Positions 1 through 6,654 of a DNA stretch of 13,067 bases are shown one piece after another. The notes under the pieces are model-generated. The model saw nothing but the letters and a program-made list of their open reading frames with translations. It ran no database searches and had not been told where the DNA came from. Positions within the stretch are counted from its first letter, which is position 1, and each line of letters opens with the position of its first letter. Both the position numbers and the translations under genes were made by a program. The stretch spans positions 1 through 13,067 of the forward strand of contig CAZSDJ010000040.1 in NCBI GenBank assembly GCA_964605645.1, written 5' to 3'. The DNA comes from PXAH01 sp964605645. Lineage in GTDB: Bacteria; Omnitrophota; Gorgyraeia; Duberdicusellales; 4484-171.

Positions 1-5
1 CTCTG

Positions 6-36
6 TTATAACTCGCTGCAAACAAAAGAGTTATAA
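6..36. repeat. Short inverted repeat at left edge
   Basis: A 9-bp perfect inverted repeat: TTATAACTC at 6-14 pairs with GAGTTATAA at 28-36 around a 13-nt loop. Its right arm overlaps the left arm of a second, larger imperfect hairpin (30-79), so the two folds exclude each other. No gene is visible in 1-196. The element may be the end of something that starts outside the window. Confidence 0.45.
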
Positions 37-79
37 ACGGGTGTTTTTCAAAAATATGCGGAAAACGCCAATGCATAAC
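30..79. repeat. Imperfect 50-nt hairpin
   Basis: GTTAT at 30-34 pairs with ATAAC at 75-79. After a 5 x 5 internal loop, 40-49 pairs with 60-69 over ten positions, two of them G-T wobbles, leaving the loop 50-59. The shape is like a folded mobile-element end or REP-type unit. Nearby, GGGAAACGTCCC at 108-119 forms a further small inverted repeat (GGGA/TCCC). Identity is unknown. Confidence 0.4.
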
Positions 80-162
80 CGACTGATTGACAAATACTTA
101 CAAACGAGGGAAACGTCCCCTATTTACTTATAATTACAATTTTCCTTAAAGATTTTTTTTCG

Positions 163-190
163 TTGACTCCCGAAAATTAGAAATTAAAAT
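163..190 (+). promoter_or_regulatory. Candidate promoter of the radical SAM gene, possibly leaderless
   Basis: TTGACT at 163-168 and TAAAAT at 185-190 are separated by 16 nt, and each matches the sigma70 consensus at 5 of 6 positions. The ATG at 197 lies only 6 nt after the -10 box, so transcription could begin at or next to the start codon. No Shine-Dalgarno sequence precedes this ATG, which fits a leaderless message. A TATAAT at 129-134 has no clear -35 partner. Confidence 0.3.
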
Positions 191-196
191 AACTCT

Positions 197-1051
197 ATGG
201 AATTAATCAGATCCTTCGATCCCTGGCAAAGTTCACTTTGTAGTTGCCCGCCTAAATACAGCTTATCTGCTTATACCGGATGCGGCCACGGCTGTCTTTA
301 TTGTTATGCTTCTTCTTATATCCCTAAATTTTATCAACCTCGGCCGAAAAAAGATTTTATCCAAAGATTAAAAAAAGAAATAAACAAAATTCCAACCGGT
401 TCAACTATTGCTATATCTAATTCCTCAGACCCCTACCAGCCTTTGGAAAAAGAATTTAATTTAACTCATCAGGCTTTAGAAATTTTAAAAGATTTTAATT
501 TAAAAATTAATTTAATTACCAAATCAGATTTAATTTTAAAAGACATTGATTTATTAAAACAAACTAAAAAAATATTAGTTACTGTTTCCATCACTGCTTT
601 CAATGATACTTTATCGCAAAAATTAGAACCAAATTGCCCGTCTTCTTCGCAAAGATTAAAATCTATAAAAAAAATATCAAAATTTATACCCATTGTTGTA
701 CGGCTAGACCCTTTGATCTATCCTCTAAACACCAAAAATATTGAAGAAATGATTCAGAAAATAAAAAAAGCGGGAGCGAGGCAAATTATAACTTCTACCT
801 ATAAAGCAAAAACTGATAATTTTAACAGAATGAGCCAGGCATTTCCTGAATTTAAGAACCTCTGGGAAAAGCTTTACAAAAAAGAGGGTAAAAAGATCAG
901 TAATTATTTTTATCTAGAGAAAAAAATGCGGAAAAATTTAATAGAAAGAGTACAAAAAGAGACTTTAAAATTAGGATTGCAATTTTCCAGCTGCCGGGAA
1001 GGATTTCAAAATTTAAATACTGCTAGTTGTGACGGAACAAATAACTTCTAA
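197..1051 (+). CDS. SplB-like radical SAM protein (Rv2578c-type)
   Basis: A 284-residue protein of the radical SAM superfamily, in the SplB-related group (COG1533) that includes Rv2578c-type proteins. The cluster motif CxxxCxxC is C29, C33, C36 within YTGCGHGCLYCY, and should hold a 4Fe-4S cluster that cleaves S-adenosylmethionine. C15 and C17 precede it. The stretch SNSSDPYQPLEKE near residues 75-87 is typical of this group. Substrates of these homologues are mostly unknown. True spore photoproduct lyase is not implied, since nothing else here suggests sporulation. It is the only plus-strand gene. Its stop codon (1049-1051) abuts the stop of the convergent OsmC-like gene with no space and no visible terminator hairpin. 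There is no Shine-Dalgarno before the ATG. Family assignment is firm, function is not. Confidence 0.85.
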   Translation: MELIRSFDPWQSSLCSCPPKYSLSAYTGCGHGCLYCYASSYIPKFYQPRPKKDFIQRLKKEINKIPTGSTIAISNSSDPYQPLEKEFNLTHQALEILKDFNLKINLITKSDLILKDIDLLKQTKKILVTVSITAFNDTLSQKLEPNCPSSSQRLKSIKKISKFIPIVVRLDPLIYPLNTKNIEEMIQKIKKAGARQIITSTYKAKTDNFNRMSQAFPEFKNLWEKLYKKEGKKISNYFYLEKKMRKNLIERVQKETLKLGLQFSSCREGFQNLNTASCDGTNNF

Positions 1052-1450
1052 TTATTTTAAAGATATATTAATATTGCCTTCCTTGGTAATCGTGTTATGA
1101 ATCGGACAATTTTGAATAAACTTTAAAAAAATTTCTCTTTTTGAACCTAAATTGACATCAGTTTCAACTTCTGCATTAAAATCAACTAAGCGCAGGGGTG
1201 AATCTTGCGAAAGCTTAGCAGTTGAAGTAACTGAAAGATTTTTAAATTCTATTTTATGTTTAGTTAAATATTTTTTTGCATAAACACTGATACAACCGGA
1301 AAGAGACGATAAAAGTAACTCCAGTGGATTAGGGCCAATTGGCTGATAATTGTCTTTTTCTTTATCAATATTTAATTTACTTTCAGAAGGATAGCCTGTT
1401 ATTTCAAATCTATCCTCTTGTTGATAATTAGATATCGCTTTAACTTGCAT
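1052..1450 (-). CDS. OsmC/YhfA-family protein
   Basis: A 132-residue OsmC-fold protein. Family members reduce organic hydroperoxides or act as thiol-dependent proteins through two cysteines. Here these are C53, in SSLSGCISVYA, and C115, in QNCPIHNTI. The PNPLELLLSSLSGC context is characteristic. The divergence and short length (about 130 residues) suit the YhfA-like branch better than Ohr. The start is supported by GGGAGG upstream of the ATG at 1450. It is the last gene of the iron operon, 14 nt after the DtxR-FeoA gene. A peroxide- or thiol-handling protein would make sense beside Fe(II) import, which promotes Fenton chemistry, but that link is inference. No terminator is visible after it. 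Confidence 0.85.
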   Translation of the reverse strand: MQVKAISNYQQEDRFEITGYPSESKLNIDKEKDNYQPIGPNPLELLLSSLSGCISVYAKKYLTKHKIEFKNLSVTSTAKLSQDSPLRLVDFNAEVETDVNLGSKREIFLKFIQNCPIHNTITKEGNINISLK

Positions 1451-1464
1451 AAATATACCTCCCT

Positions 1465-2106
1465 TTATTCATCAAGCAGAAGAACATGGATGTTTTCTGC
1501 CAATTCATTGTCTACCGCATATGAAGAATTTCCCATCTCAAAAACATAAGAAGGAAAACGGTGAGATAATTTTATTTTATTGCCGGGCAAAACACCCATC
1601 GAAATCAGCTTTTTTAAGACTTCACTATCGTGGGTATTAATGTAACTTACTTTTCCAGATTGACCTGGATTAAGTTCTTTTAAAGATACTATTAATCTTT
1701 TCGGTTTCTTATCAAGCCTCTTGCAACATTCACCCGGTGGAATATACTTTCCGTGCGGACAGGTTCTGGGGTGCCCTAATAAGGTACAAACTGTATCTTC
1801 TAAACCGTGATGAAGCCCGTGTTCAAATTTACAACCGGCTTCATGGATAACCGGATCAGCTGCTTCTAAAATATCAGAAACCAATCTTTCCGCAAGCCTA
1901 TGCCGGCGCACGCATTTTTCTGCTTCTTTTAGGCCTTTTTCTGTAAATAAATTATTCTTACTAGTATCAATTATTTTTTTATCAATTAAATCTTCGAAGG
2001 CTTCTTCATCTTTTAATATTTTTGTATCCGGTTTTTTTTTATTTTCTATAATCTCAATCCATAAAGATTCTAAAATTTCTTCTTCAGCATCAGTAAGCTT
2101 ATACAT
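1465..2106 (-). CDS. DtxR-type iron-binding protein fused to FeoA domain
   Basis: 213 residues. An N-terminal winged-helix-like part (about 1-64) leads into a DtxR dimerisation/metal domain (about 65-130) and a C-terminal FeoA/SH3 domain (about 136-213). The DtxR ligands line up with constant spacing: H69, E73, H88, C92, E95 and H96 match DtxR H79, E83, H98, C102, E105 and H106, recalled from the published structure. Cysteine at position 92 favours the iron-type rather than the manganese-type site. Two oddities: the helix-turn-helix region is about ten residues shorter than in DtxR and acidic (KDEEAFEDLIDKK), and C107, C116, C127 and C128 form an extra cluster around LGHPRTCPHGKYIPPGECC. A strong GGGAGGG site precedes the ATG. 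No separate feoA exists in the window, so this probably supplies FeoA function to FeoB, 28 nt upstream in the operon. Whether it binds DNA is uncertain. Confidence 0.85.
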   Translation of the reverse strand: MYKLTDAEEEILESLWIEIIENKKKPDTKILKDEEAFEDLIDKKIIDTSKNNLFTEKGLKEAEKCVRRHRLAERLVSDILEAADPVIHEAGCKFEHGLHHGLEDTVCTLLGHPRTCPHGKYIPPGECCKRLDKKPKRLIVSLKELNPGQSGKVSYINTHDSEVLKKLISMGVLPGNKIKLSHRFPSYVFEMGNSSYAVDNELAENIHVLLLDE

Positions 2107-2134
2107 TATTCCCTCCCATTAAAAATGCTATTAT

Positions 2135-4099
2135 TTAATTAAACCCGGCTAACAATAATACCTTATTAAGAACAAAACCTACCAAAAAAGAAAAGAAAAA
2201 TACAAAAACTACAATTGCAAAAGATATTTTTTTGCCTCTTTCTTTAATATTCATAAGTAATTGGGCTATACAAGGAAGAAAAAGAGTTAAAACTACTGCA
2301 GCAACTGTCAACTCTCTTACAGAAAGCAAACCTTGCTTTTCCAAATCATACAGCCCTGCCGCACCATAATCTCTTCTAAAAAAACCAAATAAAAATACTT
2401 CCGCCAAATTAGAAGAAAGGCCAATGAATTTTACCGGATACTCTAACAAAGAAATAACAAAACCAAATACTTTTGTAACTTTTCCTAACCAAATTATTAC
2501 ACTAGCCCAAATAAATAAGGGTAAAACTTCCATAAAATACCATTTGAGCCGAGTATAGGTTTTGGTTACTATATTTTTCATTCTTGGTAATCTTAAAGGC
2601 GGTAATTCAATATGAAAAGAAGGCTTCTTACCTTTTAAAATTTTATTTAAGAAAAACCCGGAAGTAGTAAATACCCCAAACACAGTAAAAACCCAGATCA
2701 AAAGACCCAAGCCCGTCTCAGATAACACCGCAACGATTACTCCTAATTGAGCTGAACAAGGAATACTTAAGGAAAGAAGAAAAGTAGCAATAATTCTTTC
2801 TCGTTTGGTAGGTAGAATCCTTGTAACCATAGTAGCCATAGTATCGCAGCCTAATCCCAAAACAATGGGAATTACCGCTTTTCCACTTAACCCAATTCTT
2901 TTAAATAATCGATCCAGCATCGCTCCCACCCGAGGCAGATAACCTGTATCTTCAGCGAAGCTAAACACAAAGAAAAATATCCCCACAATCGGAAGAATTA
3001 TGGCCACAGCATACCTAACTCCCAGAGTAATTATTCCGTACTCTCCAACAAAAAGAGAACGCACAAGCTCCCACGGCACAAATTTTTCAAACAAAGATAT
3101 AAAAAAAGGATTAATAAATTTCTCAAACACATCTGCCTCTAGGAAATCAACCAAAAATCCTGCCCCAAATACTCCTACTAATTGATATATCCCAAAATAA
3201 AGAAAAGCTAGAAGAAGAGGGATTCCAATTCTTGGCTGCAGGGTTAAATCACTAATAATTCTTGAAATGTTGCGTTTTTTTTGTTTTTCTTTTACAGAAT
3301 TACTTATAATACTTCTCACTTTTTCTCTTAATGCAACATTGGCTAAATATTCCACAGGTTGGGAAGCTTTTTTATTAATTTTTTCTTGAAATTGTTTAAT
3401 TTTTTTAAAATTATCTAAACTTTCTCTTTCTTTAATTATATCCATTATCTCTTCATCTCGCTCCAGCAATAACAAACTCATAATTTTTTTAGAAAGAACA
3501 TAATCACCTTTTAATAAATCAGCTATTTTTTCTCGAGTAGCTTCCAGTAATTTCGGATATTGGACTAAAGAAGTTACTTTTTTATCTGACTTTTTTTCTG
3601 ATTGTTTTATAGATATTGTTATTTGATTTTTTAACTGCTTAATTCCTTCTGAAGTTACAGATACAGTTGGAATAACCGGAATTTTCAAAAACCCTTCTAT
3701 TTTCTTAATATCTATGCTCAGCCCCTCTTTTTTAGCTTCATCCATAATGTTTAAAACTAAAACAACATCTAGGCCGGATTCTATAAGTTGAAGAGTTAAG
3801 GGAAGATTTCTTTCTAAAGCAGTCGCTGAAACCACATGGAGGACTAAATCGGGCTTATCTTTAATTAAAATTAATCTGGCTATTCTTTCTTCTTCACTTA
3901 AAGGCAGAAAAGAATACATCCCCGGTGTATCGATAAGTTCAATCTTTTTACCGCCAATATTAGTTTTAGCTTTAAAAATTTCAACAGTAGTACCGGGATA
4001 ATTAGATACTGTTGCGTAATGACTGCTTAAATTATTAAAGATAGAAGATTTACCTACATTGGGTGAACCGACAATTGCAATTTTTTTTAAATCCTGCAT
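2135..4099 (-). CDS. feoB: Ferrous iron transporter FeoB
   Basis: 654 residues. It imports Fe(II) across the inner membrane. The N-terminal G domain has G1 GSPNVGKS (11-18), G2 threonines T37/T38, G3 DTPG (57-60), G4 NIMD (117-120) and G5 near S147-G152. A helical linker follows to about residue 285, then the multi-helix membrane part to the C-terminus. The two FeoB gate repeats are present, but with the variant sequences GLGCDTMATMVTRIL (C418) and IPCSAQLGV (C448), and FLPCIAQ (C610) late in the protein. These differ from the E. coli-type CNVPA and SCSARLPV versions and mark a divergent subgroup. It is shorter than E. coli FeoB (about 770 residues). The gene sits between the FMN-binding protein (44-nt gap) and the DtxR-FeoA fusion (28-nt gap). 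Its Shine-Dalgarno is weak (AAGGGT). Confidence 0.96.
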   Translation of the reverse strand: MQDLKKIAIVGSPNVGKSSIFNNLSSHYATVSNYPGTTVEIFKAKTNIGGKKIELIDTPGMYSFLPLSEEERIARLILIKDKPDLVLHVVSATALERNLPLTLQLIESGLDVVLVLNIMDEAKKEGLSIDIKKIEGFLKIPVIPTVSVTSEGIKQLKNQITISIKQSEKKSDKKVTSLVQYPKLLEATREKIADLLKGDYVLSKKIMSLLLLERDEEIMDIIKERESLDNFKKIKQFQEKINKKASQPVEYLANVALREKVRSIISNSVKEKQKKRNISRIISDLTLQPRIGIPLLLAFLYFGIYQLVGVFGAGFLVDFLEADVFEKFINPFFISLFEKFVPWELVRSLFVGEYGIITLGVRYAVAIILPIVGIFFFVFSFAEDTGYLPRVGAMLDRLFKRIGLSGKAVIPIVLGLGCDTMATMVTRILPTKRERIIATFLLSLSIPCSAQLGVIVAVLSETGLGLLIWVFTVFGVFTTSGFFLNKILKGKKPSFHIELPPLRLPRMKNIVTKTYTRLKWYFMEVLPLFIWASVIIWLGKVTKVFGFVISLLEYPVKFIGLSSNLAEVFLFGFFRRDYGAAGLYDLEKQGLLSVRELTVAAVVLTLFLPCIAQLLMNIKERGKKISFAIVVFVFFFSFLVGFVLNKVLLLAGFN

Positions 4100-4143
4100 A
4101 ATTATACCCTTATTTTTATCTATTATAATTAGATATCGACTAA

Positions 4144-4713
4144 TTACAAATTATTATTATTCTTTCGAAAAAAAAGTTTCCAAATAACTAAAGCTTTTTT
4201 CACAGCTTTTATGGCTGCTTTTGCACTAATAGTAGCACCTGTAATTGTTGCAATATCTTGATTTATGTCCAAATTGTTTTGGTTGCTTTTTCCTTCAAAT
4301 TGCCTTAAAAATCTTTTTTGGGTGATCTCTTTTCCTTTTGAATCTCTGCTTTCGAGTACCTTAACAACATCAATCTTGCCAGTTGGTGTAATTACAACTA
4401 ATAATTTATTGTATCCATCTCGCCCGAATTCAGAAACCACCGTAGCATAACCTTTAATTTGGCTATTTTTTTTGGCTAAATAAAAAGTAAAATTTTCCCT
4501 TTTTATTGCATGCCCTAACTTTTTCTCTAAATAATTTTTCTGCTCTTGATTTAGTTGTAAGGTAATTTTTTTAAAGGTGCCTGAGGCCCCAAAAATACTT
4601 TTTAGGGCCTCAGTTTTAGATTCAAACACCTTTGCAAAAGTTGAGGTTGAAACAAAAAGTAAAATGCCTAAGCTGATCCAAAAGCTAATACTTTTCCATT
4701 TCTTGCTTTTCAT
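4144..4713 (-). CDS. Exported FMN-binding domain flavoprotein
   Basis: 189 residues starting at the ATG at 4713. A longer open frame runs back to 4929, but it overlaps the porin gene and lacks homologous character there, so it is rejected. The N-terminus MKSKKWKS followed by a hydrophobic stretch and STSTFA is a signal peptide (likely cut after A27) or an anchor, placing the protein in the periplasm. The C-terminal half is an FMN-binding domain (PF04205; RnfG/NqrC-like). The flavinylation motif TGAT occupies 158-161, with T161 the expected acceptor for FMN attached by ApbE-type transferases. No apbE is in the window. The usual Asp shortly before the motif is replaced (ATITGAT). It lies 31 nt after the porin and 44 nt before feoB. 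Reduction of Fe(III), or electron supply to it, is inferred from context. Confidence 0.85.
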   Translation of the reverse strand: MKSKKWKSISFWISLGILLFVSTSTFAKVFESKTEALKSIFGASGTFKKITLQLNQEQKNYLEKKLGHAIKRENFTFYLAKKNSQIKGYATVVSEFGRDGYNKLLVVITPTGKIDVVKVLESRDSKGKEITQKRFLRQFEGKSNQNNLDINQDIATITGATISAKAAIKAVKKALVIWKLFFRKNNNNL

Positions 4714-4744
4714 GTTTTTATTTTTCCATTTTGAGTTTAAAAAA

Positions 4745-6058
4745 TTAAAATCCCATTGCAACCGAAGCCATGAATCCATTATTATCCCCGTGTTGTAAAC
4801 TCTCATTTTCAGTATTATTCCACTGGTATTCAAGCTTAAACACCCAGCTTTCCAGCGGCCGGTAATTAAGGCCCAGAGTAAATCTGTCTTCTTCGTTATC
4901 TCCGCTGCCTGCGTCTGAATCATCCTCAATTTCGGCCCAACCGTATCTACCTACCAATGTAAAAGTAGGATTATCAAACTCTTTACCTAAAAAAGTGTTA
5001 TCCAAAAATTCCGGCCAGAAATGATAATTGGCTTGAATTCGGTAACCTTTCATTGTGTTTGATACACCAGATCCTTCAATGTCAAAATAAGCAGATTCGC
5101 CAACCAACTCCAGCGGGCCCCAGCGCGAAGAAAAATCCATCGCAGCTCCGTTTATATAGTTGCCCGAATTGTCGTACTTGCCCCGGTAACCGCTTAGGCC
5201 AACTTCATGTCCTAAGGCAGGGCTCAAACTCAACCTTCCTACCACCGCTTTGTTGTTATTATTATCACCGCCCAGGCTGCCTCTGGCCCCGCGCATCCCT
5301 ATATCGGAGAAACCATCATCTAAACCATTCATTACATAAGCCTCATAGCCTATAACTAAGTCTTGGTAGTCTCCCAATTTTGGATTAAATTCTCCATAAA
5401 AGCCGGCTCCGGATTCAGTCCAGGTAGTAGGAATAACCCTTCTCGCCACAAGAGGCCGGTCAGTTAAATCCTGCAAGTCAGAATCGTGATAAAGATTATA
5501 TCTGCCAAAAGGAACCAATACTGCGCCGGCTCTTAAATTGATCCAATCAGAAATTAGATAATCAACCCAAGCCTGTTCAACTTTGGCTTCCCCTCCGCCT
5601 GAAGCATCCGGTCCGCCGTGTTCAATTTCATATTCTGAAAAGAATCTCAACCTTTGGCCAATTTCTGCCCCAACATTGAGTATCCAACGGTGCTGGTCAA
5701 AGGTAGAGTTTGTATTTTCAAAGTTTTCAAACTCATGGTCCATATAACCGCCTAAACTCACATTCCCAAAACCAAAAGGATTTTCAATAATCAACCCTCC
5801 TTTTTTAAACGGGCCGTCGTATCTGCCCACATATTCAACATCTAACAAATTTTTATCAATTTTTTCATTGATTTTAGCAACTTCTTCCTTTTGATCTTTC
5901 TCCAGTTTACTAATCCGCTCGGAAAGTTTATCAATTTTAGTTTCATATTTTTCTCGTAAATCTTTAAGTTGCTCTTTTAATTCACTTACCGGTTCCGCTT
6001 TAGCCGGGCCGGATAAAATGAATATAAACCCGAATAAAGTTATAATCACCTTCTTCAT
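4745..6058 (-). CDS. Outer-membrane beta-barrel porin (OprP/OprO-like) with coiled coil
   Basis: 437 residues. A signal peptide ends at PAKA (likely cut after A21). Next comes a charged heptad-rich coiled coil (about 24-72), then a beta-rich barrel domain from about residue 85 to the C-terminal phenylalanine, the usual outer-membrane insertion signal. The barrel, including VDYLISDWINLRAGAVLVPFGRYN and later EFNPKLGDYQDLVIGYEAYVMNG, resembles phosphate-selective porin O/P family proteins. The true solute cannot be read from sequence. As first gene of the iron operon behind a Fur-type operator, an iron or iron-chelate role is inferred. The N-terminal coiled coil is like those that trimerise or tether porins to the cell wall. 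A strong AGGAGGGGG site precedes the ATG. GC content is visibly higher than in the neighbouring genes. Confidence 0.82.
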   Translation of the reverse strand: MKKVIITLFGFIFILSGPAKAEPVSELKEQLKDLREKYETKIDKLSERISKLEKDQKEEVAKINEKIDKNLLDVEYVGRYDGPFKKGGLIIENPFGFGNVSLGGYMDHEFENFENTNSTFDQHRWILNVGAEIGQRLRFFSEYEIEHGGPDASGGGEAKVEQAWVDYLISDWINLRAGAVLVPFGRYNLYHDSDLQDLTDRPLVARRVIPTTWTESGAGFYGEFNPKLGDYQDLVIGYEAYVMNGLDDGFSDIGMRGARGSLGGDNNNNKAVVGRLSLSPALGHEVGLSGYRGKYDNSGNYINGAAMDFSSRWGPLELVGESAYFDIEGSGVSNTMKGYRIQANYHFWPEFLDNTFLGKEFDNPTFTLVGRYGWAEIEDDSDAGSGDNEEDRFTLGLNYRPLESWVFKLEYQWNNTENESLQHGDNNGFMASVAMGF

Positions 6059-6077
6059 ATCCCCCTCCTTTTAATTT

Positions 6078-6104
6078 GATTGAAAATGAAATTCAAATTC
6101 AATC
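6078..6104 (-). promoter_or_regulatory. Fur-type operator before the porin-feo operon
   Basis: A 27-bp near-perfect palindrome centred on 6091, with 11 of 13 half-site positions matching (outer GATTGAA/TTCAATC, inner TGAA-A-TTCA). It can be read as two overlapping 7-1-7 sites offset by 6 bp, the known Fur box layout. It lies about 20 nt before the porin ATG, just upstream of the ribosome binding site. Of the 23 bases at 6080-6102, 21 are identical to the site before fur. No convincing -35/-10 pair was found, so the promoter itself is unresolved. Confidence 0.75.
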
Positions 6105-6119
6105 GGTTTTTAAAAAATT

Positions 6120-6578
6120 TTACCTTTTCTTCCCCCTCTTTCCTTTTGCTTTCCTTTGGCACTGTTTACATATTCCAAATATTTTTAGCCTATGACTTAT
6201 TACTTTAAAAGAAAATTTTTCACACAATTTATTTTGCAACTCTTCAATTTTAGGATTCGCCGCCTCGATGCATTTTCCGCATTCTGTGCAAATAATATGA
6301 TCATGATGTTTATGTCCATATTTATGTTCATACCTTATTTTTTTATCGCCAAAATCAACCTCTCCTGCAATTTGCGCCTCAACTAGAAGTTTTAAAGTTC
6401 TAAAAACTGTGGCTTGCCCAAGAGAAGGATCTTTCTTTTTAATAATATTATATAAATCTTCAACCGTAAGATGCTTTTCTTGATCTAGAAAAATAGTAAG
6501 TACTCTCTCTCGTTGAGGAGTCAGCTTTAAACCCTTCTTCTTTAAAAAATCAATAAATAGTTTAATCTCTTTTTTCAT
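6120..6578 (-). CDS. fur: Ferric uptake regulator family protein Fur
   Basis: 152 residues, normal Fur length. The N-terminal winged helix (about 1-83) holds LTPQRERVL and the recognition helix GQATVFRTLKLL (54-65). The C-terminal dimerisation domain has the metal-binding HKHHDH (89-94) and two structural zinc CxxC pairs, C97/C100 and C137/C140. The tail is very basic (KAKGKRGKKR). Absence of neighbouring peroxide-defence genes and presence of an iron operon next door favour Fur over PerR. A D at the PerR sensing position cannot be excluded by eye. It has its own promoter and operator, and ends 61 nt before the porin start, so read-through into the iron operon is possible. No Shine-Dalgarno precedes the ATG. 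Confidence 0.92.
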   Translation of the reverse strand: MKKEIKLFIDFLKKKGLKLTPQRERVLTIFLDQEKHLTVEDLYNIIKKKDPSLGQATVFRTLKLLVEAQIAGEVDFGDKKIRYEHKYGHKHHDHIICTECGKCIEAANPKIEELQNKLCEKFSFKVISHRLKIFGICKQCQRKAKGKRGKKR

Positions 6579-6586
6579 GATTAGTT

Positions 6587-6609
6587 TTGAAAATGAAATT
6601 CAACATCAA
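6587..6609 (-). promoter_or_regulatory. Fur-type operator before fur (autoregulation)
   Basis: An inverted repeat centred on 6598: TTGA (6587-6590) and TCAA (6606-6609) flank TGAA-A-TTCA (6594-6602). It matches the porin-operon operator at 21 of 23 positions. It covers the predicted transcription start and touches the -10 box of the fur promoter, a position that would block transcription when Fur is bound. Confidence 0.72.
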
Positions 6610-6636
6610 TTATACAAAGTAACTCTTCTCTGTCAA
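6609..6636 (-). promoter_or_regulatory. Consensus sigma70-type promoter of fur
   Basis: On the minus strand, TTGACA (6631-6636) and TATAAT (6609-6614) are separated by 16 nt, both exact consensus boxes. The predicted start near 6602 gives a leader of roughly 24 nt to the ATG at 6578. That leader contains the operator but no Shine-Dalgarno sequence. Confidence 0.8.
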
Positions 6637-6654
6637 GAAATTTTTTAAAAAAAA

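Noticed and set aside
1..90. Integron attC site
   Set aside because: GTTAT and ATAAC pairs suggested core sites, but the paired order and the spacing do not fit an attC within the visible sequence, and there is no integrase or cassette array.
4714..4929. N-terminal extension of the FMN-binding protein by 72 residues
   Set aside because: It overlaps the 3' end of the porin gene in another frame, and the signal peptide begins at the ATG at 4713, which lies just after the porin stop.
5053..5355. Plus-strand 100-residue open frame with several cysteines
   Set aside because: It lies wholly inside the porin gene on the opposite strand, has low-complexity His/Pro/Cys content, and lacks a ribosome binding site or family resemblance.
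6080..6102. Porin promoter with -35 TTGAAT and -10 TCAAAT around the operator
   Set aside because: Each box matches only 4 of 6, and the implied transcript would start within the ribosome binding site.
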